A stretch of DNA of 64,000 nt, from NCBI RefSeq assembly GCF_958295425.1, contig NC_081138.1:2196501-2260500 (forward strand), read 5' to 3'. Of the stretch, positions 1 through 12,124 are shown in pieces (positions within the stretch are counted from its first letter, which is position 1; every line of letters begins with the position of its first letter). The translations under genes were made by a program, and so were the position numbers. This DNA is from Solea solea (lineage: Eukaryota; Chordata; Actinopteri; Pleuronectiformes; Soleidae). Under the pieces are notes generated by a model, which saw nothing but the letters and a program-made list of their open reading frames with translations, did not search any database and was not told the DNA's origin.

Positions 1-1140
1 GTCACACCTGCAGCAGAGCTGAGGAAAGAACACCAGACGCCCAGACCTGCACTGACACTGAGTGACCAAAGGCATGGCAGGGTGAGAGCTTGTGCCTTAT
101 TCTTAGGTGAAGAAAAAGTGATAAAAACACTTATATGAACAAACTAAAGGAAAGTAAATTCAGTTTCATTAGTTTCAGTAATTAATATCCATAAAAAAAA
201 CACCCTAAACTAATTCCAAAGAAAAACTGTTTATTTTAATGCCAGAATGATCACGTCCCACATTTGACAGCCTGCCTGAGAACAGATGGTGCAGCAGTGA
301 ACTGCTCCCACACGACGACGGGAAAACAAAGAGCCGCTCCCACAAATAAAGGATGTGGGAATCCAGGAGAGCACTCTTCATCAGAGTCACTCCTCTTGAT
401 GCCAGCGGGTTGAGCAGCCACATAATCCCCCCCCCTCATCTCAGGATGCACAATTACAAGCGCAGCGACATATATTATTGTAACATTTTAAAGTCACAGC
501 AGCATAAAACCGCTTGGGTGCAATCACTCGTGGACTTAACCCGTCATTAATGAGTCACTTGGGGAAAAGTAGGAGTTTGAGATAAATTCCTACACCTCTT
601 ATTTTTCCCTTTGAATCCTGTACGTGGGTCAGGTAAGTGTTTTAATCGCGTGATCCTGAGGAACACGTGCTCAGTGTCAGCTTGGCCTGAATATTTATGA
701 CGGCACCCTGGAAAATTGTACTTGGTGTTCAATTCCGCCTCCATTAGCCGAAGACACAGCTGAGGCGTTTAAAGGAGATTTTCTGGACGCTTGCATTGGT
801 TAGATTCCAATATGAGAGAGAGAGAGTGATGTGCAGCACGGACTTAATCAAAGGGGCCACACTGTACCTCTAAAGATTCATTTACATATGATAATTGGTG
901 CTGCAACCAAACCTCTCATTCTCTGTTTAATACGTGCGGCACATATGCAGCTGTGTGTGTGTGTGGGGGCCAGCGTTGTTTTAAATCAGTCACAGAATGA
1001 GCTCTGAGTGATGTTTTTGTTCATGTGTGTGTGTGTCTACACGCCTGTGTGACCACACATCCCACTCCCTGTCTCTCCTTCCATGAACAGGTGCATCTGT
1101 GAATGCACTCCAGCTTGAAACCCTAACCCTGATTTGTTAC

Positions 1141-1171
<31 letters not shown>

Positions 1172-4100
1172 ACAGAGATCCACATCCCTGGAGGTGTCGG
1201 TGACAGCACACGACGGTGCGTCTGATGTGCAGAGCAGCAGCAGCAGCAGCAGGCTCAGCCCGAGTTCGGCGTGCGCGAGGAGGAAGAGACGTTCCCAGAG
1301 CATCCCGGCAGAACTGGCAGCCGCCTCCGCCAGCCCCTGCACCGAGAGACCCGCAGGATGCAGCCTAGCGGCAGGAGCCGCAAACAAGGTATAATCACAC
1401 ATGTGGAGGAGGTGAGATGTGCACTTTCTGTGTCACGATAAACATTTTTGAACCAGCCAATAAGAGGATTAAAAACTGATTTTGCAAATTGGGGTTTTAG
1501 ACTTTCTTACAGAGAGAAAACACCTGAAATATTATTTTACACCAGTGAATAAACATTATATCGATATATATTATTATACAGGGTGTCCCCAGGGTTAAAA
1601 GTTGATAAATCAATTTTGGGAAAATGAAGGCCCTTAAAAAGTATTAAAATGTCTTAATCGCGATTTCATGAGGTGTTAAATTCGGTTAAATTCGAAATAT
1701 TTCCGAAATTGCACGAAATAAATTCCAAAATCTTCAGAGTTTGCAGACTCAGGGAGGCTTTTTTGCATGGTTGTGGTCTGTAGAGTTAATTGCAAGCTAA
1801 AACTGTTTTGTAACTGAACTATGTGTTGCTGATTACAGTTATTATCCTGTTATAGCAGACGGAGATGCTCAGCTGTCCTGGAATTGCACATTTCTAAATT
1901 TCATCAGTGCAAGAACATCACGTCACACCTATTTCTTTAATGTCATATCATCGTATGAAAAAATAAGCACCACGATAGCTTCATGGACCTCGGATTAATT
2001 TGTTTTCTCAGTGTCAGTAAAATTGATTTTGCACATCAGTGTTTGTTCACAGAGCTAATGGAGCTCCAGAGGGAGAATCACCAAAACATTGTGGTCACGC
2101 TTTACTATGAAGGTGTTTGTGTTTACTATGTTTCGTTGTCAGTTAGTCACTGTCGATCCCAGACAGAGGAGAGCATCTGACGGGGTGCTCTGTGTCGTCA
2201 AGGAGACGGCATCCGTCGTGTCCGCCAAAGTCCACAGGTCTCCTCTGCTGTGTTATAAGACAGAGCCAGGTGGGCGGGAAAATACGACTTCACTAAAAAA
2301 CAAAAGTGAACAAAATTTGAAGCGTTTGGGAACCTCATCTTTCTCCCCCTCCCCCCCCCCCCGCAGATTACTCGTTCACTTATCTAAATGAAGAGATCAA
2401 TTGCGAGGTCAAGGAGAAGTGCAGGATGTCGAGGAACAGTCACGGCAGGTGAGTTCATCGCAGTCACTTTAAAGATTATGTGCACGCACAGATCAGGATA
2501 GTAAGTAACAATAATGTACTTGGAACAGAAACTCTCAGAAGGACTCACTGAGGCCCAGAGTGCCGGTGGTTTGCTTAGAGCGTCTGAAAATCCTCGTCTC
2601 GCAGCTTCCCCCGCACGGACGACGACAGAGCGACCCTTTACCTGCCAGCGCGATGGAGAGGAGCGAAACTCTGCCACAGCAGAAAACCTGGCAGGGCGTG
2701 AAGCCTCGAGTATGTTTCCTTTCTTTTTAATACTGCAAAATATGTCATCGTGAGCTTAGGAATGAATGGGCAACATTTTCTTCCAAGCAACGTGAATTTC
2801 CTGGAATGCACAACTACGATTTAACTTAATCCTCTTAAAACAGCCCGGTGTTATTTCATTACAATAAAAAGTGCTGTCGTCTAGGATTTACAAATGTGAC
2901 AGTTTTGTTTTTTCTCCTCTCCTTAAACACAGAAGATATCTGGAGGCTCTGAGACCAGGAGGAACCCCCAGTCACTCACGGCGCCGCTGTACGCAGCCGA
3001 GCGCCAAACTCAGACTCCATCCACCGCGCTGTCGCCCAACACTGACTTTGACACTCGAGGGAGATTCATCCCCTGTAGAGCAGGAGCCTCCATGGACCCT
3101 AAATACGCACCACAGAGTTACTCTGCGCTGGATATAGACTCTGATTCTACTCTTAGGTCGTTCTCAGAGAACACAGCGGTTTCTGGGCCTGATCCAGAAC
3201 CACGCGTAGACTCAGACTCGTCGCCGGAGTCTGACCCAAATGCAGAGTCCTCATCTGAGGCTGAACTTGAATGTGTGGCTGAGGAGAAATCAGTGGCTGC
3301 CGGTGAGATGGGGCTCTGCAGTGAGACTGATATTGCAGGGGATTCGGAGCCAAGTCTGGAATATGAGGAAGACCCGGAATCAGATGCAGAAGTGGGGTCA
3401 GAGGATGATCAGGGACTGAACGCTGATGCAGAATCAGGCGATGCTGAATCCGAGTCTGACATTCAGCTCGAGTATGACCCCAGTTTTCCGGCTGAGACTT
3501 ACTCTGACGTCGCGCCTGATCGGCCTCCGGACTACCAGGGCTCTGTGGAGTCTGAGCTCGACGTGGAATCCGAACCCGACGTGACGACCGACGACCCACA
3601 GCCGCTTCGCTCCGACCTGGAAGAGGAATCCCATATTGGACGCAGTCCGAGGCCGCTCCTGATCGCGAACCCTGCACCTCAGAGGGGGACAGAGGACATT
3701 CAGGACGACGAGCAGGACAACGCAGAGATGGAGAGCGAAGACTTCTGTGCTGTGTGTCTGATCGGCGGCGACTTGCTGTGCTGTGACCGCTGTCCCAAAG
3801 TCTTCCATCTTTCCTGCCATGTCCCGTCTCTGCTGAGCTTCCCCTCGTAAGCAACCCGCTTTGTTTCACTTTTATCTCTCACCTCTGTTTATTTAGCACT
3901 AACACTGTTTCCTGTCCTGCTCAGCGGTGACTGGGTGTGCAGCCTGTGCAGAGACGCTCTGCAGCCGGAGGTTGAGTACGACTGTGAGAACGAGAGGACA
4001 TCTGGAGAAGAGAACCTGGCACGTGGACTGTCTGCATGTGACCAGAGAGTAGGTTGTTTTAAAGCTTCCTTTACTGTAAAGTTATTTATCTTTATTGGTG

Positions 4101-6760
4101 GTTTGGATGGTTTTGGACTTGTTTTTTCAATGCCTCTTTGACTCTTTGTAGAAATGTGAGCGGCTGACTCTTCTGATCCTCAGTAACATCCTGAGTGCGC
4201 CCTTCCATGAGCCCGTCAGTCCACTCGTGAGTCATTACTCTTCTCTTAAAGTTACAAGGAAATCAAACTCATGTCCATGTCTTTTTATTTTGATATTACA
4301 GCAGCACGAGTAGAGCTTTAGTCACATTTTGTCTCTCATGCTGCCGCCGCAGAGACGCACACACGTCGACATGCACACAAACACACTGTCAGCAGACACT
4401 TCTGTAAAATAAGACGTGTTAAAAAAGCATTTTTGTCCCCGTGAACACAAGTGACGTCTGTGTGATACTTTCATTGTCTACTTCTGTCACATGTGCCACA
4501 AACACAGCACATTCTGCTCCTGTTTCAATGGAAAAGAGCATTATCTTTCTTTTCTCAACAGTTTAATTGCGTGATATTTGCAGGACTGACGGATGTGTGG
4601 CTTCGTACCAAAGAGTTGTGGTATTTAGTTGAGTATTTAAAGGCATGTTTTATGATTTTCAAGTAAAACACAGCAGAAGCTCCACAACAGCTGAGCAGGA
4701 GACTCACACACTGCACACGTATCCATTGTGAAACTGGCCTTAGTTAAACACTCATATTTGTAATAACAGGTCAATTATTTTCAGTCCTACGCACAGAACT
4801 GTCACATGCTTTGGTGAAACACTCATAAAAACACCACTTGATAACACTTCTCAAAGTCTCCTTTAACATTTAACATTTTTTGGTCTGTGAGGAACAAAGT
4901 TTTAAAAAAAAAGAAAAGAAAATGATGGATTTTGGTGGAGATCCAGATATGGATTTGAAGAAGAATTATTAAACATTGTAAGATGTGGGAGTGAATTCAC
5001 ACTGTGGGAAACGGAGCGTCCTTGTGGAGGTGTGTACTTTCTTGTGAGTTTAAATGGGGGACGAAGGATTCGCTGATTTAGAGTTTACTTCATTTTGGAA
5101 TGGAATGTTGATAAGTGGAAGATGAATTTGTCACAGTGAGGCACAATAATACAATCCACTGAGCATATGTGTCTGCGCGTTAAAAGGGAAAAGGATTTGA
5201 TGTGGAATAGGTTTGAAGGAGCTACAGTGGCATTTAGCTTAGCATTACTAGAATAGGGGTCGTATTTTTGAAAAATTGTGCTTCGCAACCTCAGTTTCCC
5301 CTGAGTTGAGAAATATCTTCATTCTTTTCTTTGTTACGTGCCCACCAGTGACACTTGGTTAGCTGTTAGCGTAACTGTTAGCAAAGACGGCGGACACTGT
5401 TTACATTCTGGGAATGAGGTTCCGTCCCCCAGTGACACTTGGTTAGCTGTTAGCGTAACTGTTAGCAAAGACGGCGGACACTGTTTACATTCTGGGAATG
5501 AGGTTCTGTCCCCCAGTGACACTTGGTAAGCTGTTAGCGTAACTGTTAGCAAAGATAGCGGACACTGTTTACATTCTGGGAATGAGGTTCCGTCCCCCAG
5601 TGACACTTGGTGAGCTGTTAGCGTAACTGTTAGCAAAGATAGCGGACACTGTTTACATTCTGGGAATGAGGTTCCGTCCCCCAGTGACACTTGGTTAGCT
5701 GTTAGCGTAACTGTTAGCAAAGATAGCGGACACCGTTTACATTCTGGGAATGAGGTTCCGTCCCCCAGTGACACTTGGTTAGCTGTTAGCGTAACTGTTA
5801 GCAAAGACGGCGGACACTGTTTACATTCTGGGAATGAGGTTCCGTCCCCCAGTGACACTTGGTGCTGTTAGCGTAACTGTTAGCAAAGATAGCGGACACT
5901 GTTTACATTCTGGGAATGAGGTTCCGTCCACCCAGTGACACTTGGTTAGCTGTTAGCGTAACTGTTAGCAAAGATAGCGGACACTGTTTACATTCTGGGA
6001 ATGAGGTTCCGTCCCCCAGTGACACTTGGTTAGCTGTTAGCGTTGTTAGCAAAGACAGTTTTTACATTACCAGAATGTAAACAGTGTCCGCCGTCTTTGC
6101 TAACAGTTACGCTAACAGCTAACCAAGTGTCACTGGTGGGCACGTAACAAAGAAAAGAATGAAGATATTTCTCAACTCAAAATTTTTCAAAATATTCTAG
6201 TGATACAAAGCTAACTGCAAAGCTAAATGAACAAAGCTCGGTGAAGTATAGTATATGTCACTGCTTTTTCTGTCACGCAGGCTCGACATTATTACCAGAT
6301 CATCAAGAGGCCGATGGACCTGTCTGTGATCAGAACCAAACTCCAGAAGAGAAGTTCTCGACATTACAGCTCACCCGATCAGTTTGTCGCCGACTTCTAT
6401 CTCATGTTCCGCAACTGTGCAAAGTTCAATTACGTAAGTTTGAAAAGCGAACATCTTATTCGTGTACAGCGTTCATCTGTAAATGTAACGTAACGTAAAC
6501 GCTGTCTGTGTCTCCGATCACAGCCGGACTCTGAGGTGGCCCAGGCAGGACGCAGCCTCGTGGCGTTCTTCGCTGCCAGGCTGAAAGACGTCTTCCCGGA
6601 CAGAGTTTTCCCCGCGGCTGAGGCGGATTCTGACAGCGACGAGTACGACGAAGCCTACAGGGCGGCGGAGAGCGGCTTCCCCTGGCCTGAGCGGAGGGAG
6701 CAGAGCCACAGGAAGAGGAAACGGAGAAACTCTCTCAAGTCGAGGAGACATCACTTCTAA
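1..6760 (+). CDS. trim66: TRIM66-like chromatin reader, 3' part (PHD finger + bromodomain), 5' truncated by window
   Basis: Ten exons can be joined: 1-81 (open to the window edge), 1176-1388, 2143-2269, 2367-2448, 2605-2709 (or from 2579), 2933-3846, 3925-4048, 4152-4226, 6281-6433 and 6524-6760 (TAA at 6758). The C-terminal part has a C4HC3 PHD finger (from EDFCAVC through GDWVCSLC, split by the 3847-3924 intron) followed by a bromodomain (AFHEP-like [28 protein letters not shown]). A PHD plus bromodomain at the C-terminus is the TIF1 family signature (TRIM24/28/33/66). The neighbouring stk33 picks TRIM66. TIF1 proteins read modified histone tails in the nucleus and repress transcription. 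The RING, B-box and coiled coil would lie left of base 1. Oddities are the long acidic tract before the PHD and a phase conflict around 2367-2709. Family assignment is firm; the TRIM66 identity rests partly on synteny. Confidence 0.87.
82..1175 (+). other. trim66 intron
   Basis: Lies between a GTGAGA donor at 82 and an acceptor ending in GACAG at 1175. A (GT)n stretch at 1143-1170 directly precedes the acceptor. No gene or RNA was recognised inside. Confidence 0.6.
2933..3846 (+). CDS. trim66: trim66 exon with acidic tract and first part of the PHD finger
   Basis: This single 914-base exon is preceded by a pyrimidine-rich acceptor and ends in a GTAAGC donor at phase 2, completed by the C at 3925. 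It is open throughout in the frame that also reads the PHD finger. About 200 residues (roughly 3120-3720) are dominated by Asp, Glu and Ser, with recurring ESD/ESE/DSD-type steps. The PHD cysteines begin at about 3743 (CAVC, then CCDRC, then HLSC). The human family member has no acidic run of this size in my memory, so this may be a fish-specific expansion; the comparison was not run. Confidence 0.85.
4152..6760 (+). CDS. trim66: trim66 bromodomain exons and C-terminus
   Basis: Three exons (4152-4226, 6281-6433, 6524-6760) encode the bromodomain and a short tail. Helix Z begins at [14 protein letters not shown]. The ZA loop holds the PMDLS motif, and the acetyl-lysine-contacting Asn region reads as [12 protein letters not shown], matching the conserved N in bromodomains. 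The tail after about 6600 is first acidic (DSDSDEYDE) and then strongly basic (RKRKRR type), a likely nuclear localisation signal. The 2054-base intron 4227-6280 is the largest visible in this gene and contains the 84-bp tandem array. Confidence 0.88.
5225..6235. repeat. Fold-back element with inverted arms and internal 84-bp tandem array
   Basis: Nine copies of an 84-base unit start (at AGTGACACTTGG) at 5347, 5431, 5515, 5599, 5683, 5767, 5851, 5934 and 6018; the step is 84 except one of 83. From about 6068 the same unit reappears once in reverse complement, and the sequence outside it (up to about 6235) is the imperfect reverse complement of 5228-5346. The whole is therefore a long inverted repeat in which one arm's inner part has been amplified in tandem. 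It lies in the bromodomain intron of trim66. The unit length is a multiple of three, which leaves long spurious reading frames. The element family was not identified. Confidence 0.85.
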
Positions 6761-7060
6761 GCGGAGGTGAATTGGATGCAGCTACAAACAAAATTCATGC
6801 CTGAATGTATTGAAACAATACTTCTTCCTCTTATTCTTCTACTTCTTATTCCACTGTTTTTTTGCCTGTTAACTAGTTCCACACTCGTGAACATAGACAG
6901 ATAGCTCAGTTAGGGCATTATTCAGTCCATTTAGAACCTAAACTACCAGAACGTAGAAAAATGTGTCTAGTTTCATACACTGGAACTACCAAAGCACAGT
7001 GACTTACTGAATATGAACTGTGAACCATCCAGCTTCAATAAAACCTGACCTCTCCAACTC
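6761..7060 (+). other. trim66: trim66 3' UTR with poly(A) signal
   Basis: The sequence after the TAA at 6758-6760 has no long reading frame and carries a canonical AATAAA at 7037-7042. Cleavage about 15-25 bases later would give a compact 3' UTR of about 300 bases. This is inference from the signal only. Confidence 0.6.
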
Positions 7061-8160
7061 CAATCGTAAAACTGCCGTCTCTCAGGCACTTTTGACTCTT
7101 TGAATCTTCACAAAAACCTACATCAGGGTCTTTCAGCAAAGCCTTGTGACAGTCACGGTGAAGAATGTCAGCAATACAAAAACTAAGGTCTTTGCTTTAC
7201 AATGAGCAGTTCGGAAGGTGCTTCAGTGGTGCTCTCTGTGTGACACATGCAGCTGATTCAGATCAGCAGATTAGACTGCTCACAGGTAAACACACCAACA
7301 CAGTGACAGCGAATATTCAGCTCATTTAGGACGTCATAGTGTTTAAATCCATCCTTCAGGATGGCTGTATGTGAAAATACGTGTAACACAGTGAGTTAGC
7401 GTCTTCCTCTGCAAAAGCGTTGTTCACAGCGCGAGATTTCATTTTTGCGATTACCGCGACAGCCCCTAATGGATGTATTCAGATTTGTGGATATATTTCC
7501 TTCTTTCGGTCCCTCGTTTTGCACAAATTTTCTTCTTTCTCAACATTCAGACACTCTGTTAGAAAGTTGAACTTCAACGCAGCGTGCCAGATTGGCTTCA
7601 GCTCGGGCAGACGGCAGCAATACCACTGTCATTTCTTCAGAAATTGCCTTTTCTCTCGATGATATCATTGTAGACTTAAACCGATCAGAGGAGCGGAGAA
7701 TGTTAAAGTTAAGATTATATAATAAAGGAGATATATTTGGAGAAATATCAGTTTGTTGAGTTGCTTCTGCTCAAAACGACGTGGTGTTACGATATCATGT
7801 CGCATCATGAACATTGATCATTTGAAATTAGGTTTGACGGCACAGTTTACAATCAGACCTCCTGTCGTTTCTGTATAATGTACAAAGAAGATGTCGTGGT
7901 TGGATGTTCATTAATCTCACTTTGCGTCATTGTTACTATTATTAAAAATGGTACTTTATTAAGCACTTTGGAATAAGTAAATTTAGTATTAAATTGTAAA
8001 GATGAGTAAGTGCACAGAAGTTTATTTCACAGTATTTGTCACTTTATTTGTGAAATAATTGCAGGTGATCGTCATAGGCCTGATTAACGACTCAACTATG
8101 TGTCTTAGTGGCTTTGTTTTGAAAAGCAGCAGTGAATCATGTTTTATTTGGAACGTGAAA
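7061..8160. other. Intergenic, no feature seen
   Basis: AT-rich single-copy-looking sequence downstream of trim66. No credible exon, RNA or recognisable element. Confidence 0.5.
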
Positions 8161-8164
8161 GAAG

Positions 8165-8352
8165 GAACTTATGGAAGACCATTTCAGAAAAAAAAGAGGT
8201 AAAAATTAGCCTTGATAATAAAAATATCCTCAAAGTCGAAATTATGAGATAAAAAAGTCATAATTTCGACTTACTTTGAGGATATTTTTATTAACAAGGC
8301 TAAGTTTTACCTCTTTTTTTTTTTCCTGCCGGAAACAGGCTTCCATAAGAAC
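8165..8352. mobile_element. Palindromic MITE
   Basis: The two halves are near-perfect reverse complements: GAGGTAAAAATTAGCCTTG on the left is matched by CAAGGCTAAGTTTTACCTC on the right, around a centre of ATAATTTCGAC-type sequence. The ends read TTATGGAAG inward from both sides (8169 and 8348). GAAC flanks both ends (8165-8168 and 8349-8352), a possible 4-bp target duplication. If the C of CTTATGG belongs to the element, the duplication is shorter. No coding capacity. Confidence 0.8.
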
Positions 8353-11330
8353 TAGTGTTCTGCACAACAGGGCATTTTTTTTTTCTTGTCTGAGGGATCA
8401 CTGCAATATCTCGTGTTAAAATGTGTGTATACTGTTGTTCTTCTCTATTAAATAAATATCTCAGGCCGAATAAGAGTATAAGGTATTAATTTTATGTATT
8501 TAAAAACATTTTTTCATTGTAAAGGAAATCTGTAGTTTTGTAAAAACACACACATTTCTGTTTTTAAATATGCTTTTCTTGTCTCTTGCTGCTTAATCTA
8601 GAATTTACTTGGCTTTTTCACACATGCATTTGTTATCCGTGTCTTCTTCAATCAATTCCAAGACTATATACAGTATATAGATGCTGATATTGACATCTGT
8701 ATTAGGGGAGATTGATACACTTTACTTCTAAATCTGGTTTTAATTCTTTTTTTTTTTTTTTTACTGTAACAGTCACCAGTAAATGCACATGTATTATCAA
8801 TACAATGTATTTAAGAGAGAAAAAAAGCTTCCTTTACTGTCATTACAGTAGAAGATACAGCAGGTGTTAATGTGTGCCCTGTTTTGGTCAGAGGGGCGTA
8901 TTTGCTCTATTTTATTTCTGAATAAGGTTTGTGACCTTTCAGTCGATAGACATTACAGGATAATAATAATGAGACACTTGTGTGACCTTTGGGAAGAAAT
9001 GAAAAGGGCAGAGTGAGTGAACAGAGAGAGAGAAAAGATCTGAGCAGAGAAACCGTGTGTGAAATTAAAGTTTAAAGTTCTCTCTAAAGCCGAGTGTGGA
9101 GGAGAGGGGAAGTTGAAATTTGTGTCACGCTGAGGTTATGTTTTGCCGACTATCTGCATAATCCCACTCAAATTACACCATATTTCTGTTTGTTTTCACT
9201 GTTTAAATCACCTTTGTTGTGGGATATTCATATGTTAATTGAAAAAGGGTCAACGATATGCACTTTTTCCAGCCACTTAGGGCGGATGACTGTAATAGAA
9301 CCAGAGCAGACAGAGGGGTATACTATTTCAAACCTCTCTACCTCTGGCCTAAATGAATCAGCTCGTTTGCCCCCTCTGAGCAATGATGCGCCACAGTAAT
9401 TATAGTAATTATTGTTTTGACTGAACTGCCACAGCGCTGTGTCCAATTATTCCTTATTTACTGTGTTCTAATTCACCCGTTCAGCAGTCAACATTTGATT
9501 CATAACAATCATGAAAAACATTGGTTCCTTTTTTTTTTCCAGACTTTCTTCATCTTTCTATACAGTAAATTATTAGTGTCTTTTGTTTAATTGTATGATT
9601 TGCTTTGACTAAAATCATCCTGTAGCTGAGAACACACTTTTACCCTGGGATGGATGCTAGAGTTAAACTTTGCAAGATTAAACTACAACGACAGAGTAAA
9701 GAATGAGAAGTAGAAATCCGTGTGAAGCTGCTGCTGTGGAGCATCTGTCGTTAAGTTGAGATGATGCACAGTGTTTTCTGCTCCATCTCAACACCGGCGT
9801 TTCCTGTGTAGTGGTGTATGGCGTCAGTGCCCCTGCGTGTTCTGCCTACGCTTGACTGGAAAGCGTCCTGCGGCAGATCAGAGAGCACTGAGAGAAAAGC
9901 TGTAAAGGGTGAGTGACCACGGTCTTCTGGGAACGAAGCCGAGCCGAGGGATTTGCTTTGATGAGTTAATGAGTGCCATCCTGAGATGAATGAGTGTACA
10001 GCAGGGCCTGTCACGATGAAGACCAGTGTGGTATGCAAGTTAATGTCCAACATGCTGGAATGAAAATATGCTCGCATTAACTGCAACTTCATTCTGACTC
10101 AATACACATCAGATTTGATGGTTTACGTTCATATTTACACGGGTCCTGTGTCTTCTGAAACATGTGTGAACTCTCTCTTGTTGGCGGATGTCTGATAGGA
10201 TCAGAAAATCGAATCTGACGAAAAACAACCCTGAAAAATAAAGATAAACAGAAAAAATGAACCCGAGTCACTTCAGTTTGATAATGTGAACATAATCTGA
10301 AAAGTCCCTACTCATGCAGGAGCACATGGAGTTAATCCTTGGAACACAGAGCACTTTTCCATTACTAGGTTTAAACGTGCAGTATATAAAAATTCATTTT
10401 CACCAACTATATAAACACACCTTAGGAAAAAGTAGTAAAACTGTTTATAAACACATTGAATTTGTGAAATTTGTAAATACAGTCACGGTTCAAAGTTCAT
10501 TTGGCTCGTTTTTATGAACAAAAAGAAGAAGAAAACCGCTCTATTTTATGACTTCTGCACAATTATCCTATTTAATTATCATTAAAACCCAATTCATTTT
10601 GGGGGCAGAAGACATTTGAGAATATCATTTCCAGGTTTGAATCGAAAAAATCGAAAAAAATAATTGACTGGTGAATTGATTAGAAAAAAAAAAAAAAATC
10701 AGCCCCCTTTCTCCACAAAAGCATCATCACACAAGCAAAATGTCGGTCACCTCTTCTTCCTGTCGAATTCATGATGCACTGGATGCTGAGACTGGAAGAA
10801 TCGTCTCCTCGCCCCTCGTCCTTGTCCTAAGCCTGATCTTTACTTTTGGGAAACATCTTGTACATCTGTGCCTCACACTTTGGTGTTTTATTTAACTGCT
10901 GAATATTTTCCTGCACTAATGTGTGGAGCGTTATCTGGCTGTGATTCATCACATCACCTACCTGACACTGAGACTGTTAGAAATATTAGCATTGCATGTG
11001 TGGCTGCTCATTTTGCTGCTGGTGTTAATGGTAATGCAACACAGTTCAAATAACTATTTGAATAGCACTTTTCAAAACAACTCTACAAAGTGCTTTCCAT
11101 AGTAGAAAAATAAAACCTTTAAGCATAAAATGGAAAGAATTAGAAGATAAAATGAAACGCCAGATGAAATAAAAGAGTAAAAATACATCTGTAGTTAAAA
11201 GAAGGCATTTTAAAGCAAAGTAGTCTAATGATTAGTGGCATATTTTTATGCATTAGCCATATTTAGTGTTAGTGGCTAGAAGTAAGGAAGTTGTGAGATG
11301 GGGGCAAGTAGCAGCATCACCATCCACTGT
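8353..11330. other. Intergenic between trim66 and the antisense transcript
   Basis: AT-rich sequence with homopolymer runs (for example 8747-8762 and 10684-10698). No exon, RNA gene or element could be supported. Confidence 0.45.
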
Positions 11331-12124
11331 AACGTTCCCTGCTTTAGAGTCCAATTTATTATATTCCCTTTAAAACCTTGTACAAATCCATATAGGGTTT
11401 GAGTTTTCTGGTTAAGATCAACCGAACACTTGGAGCAGTGTCAAAAGGTGCCAAGTCTACAGTAAAAGATCAGTGCAATTCGGTTTAAAAGAATTCCACA
11501 TCTTTAAGTTCAAAGTACTAACTTGTCAAAATAACACTCATCACAGAATCACTGAAAAAAATACAAGTCAACCATAAAGTTAAGAACAAAAGTTTTACTT
11601 GATGTAAAGAAGGAAATAAATGTCACATTTGTCATGTGTGGTTGTGGGTCAGTGGGGACGGGGGGGGGTTAAAGTCCATTTAAAAAAATCAAAAAAATCT
11701 CAGTGACCATGTCCTGTTGGGCAGAGTGGCGTAGCAGCCATTGAGGCATGTGTACAGTTTGGCAAGGTCCAACATCTAACAAAAAAAAGAAAAGAAATAA
11801 GAGTCAGCACACTTTAGTATTAAGTAAATATGGATTAAACATATCAAGAACCATCTGAAGAACATACCTGAAGACATCCCGTGGAAAAGGTCGGTTCATC
11901 ATGGGCGAGGTCCTCGTCGTAGAAGAGTCGGTTCATCTTGGAGTCCTCTGATCCAGGAATGTGCTGCAGCCTTCAATCTCTTCAAAACAAGGAACAATTT
12001 GATAAGTCACAAGACAAAAAAAAAAAAAAAAAGTAGTTAATAAATGACAAATCTTCAGGTAGCTCACCTGGTCAAGTGTGACAGGTCCTCACATCCAGTC
12101 CGAGCTCACCGTTGGATGCCCTCC

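Noticed and set aside
2040..2112. Exon from TTCACAG to TATGAAG|GTGTTT with a MELQREN-like frame
   Set aside because: The phase does not fit the flanking trim66 exons and the donor is poor.
5334..5858. A 174-residue - strand frame with a regular 28-residue repeat
   Set aside because: It is the translation of the 84-bp tandem DNA repeat. The unit is a multiple of three, so a frame without stops persists by default; no splice or start context.
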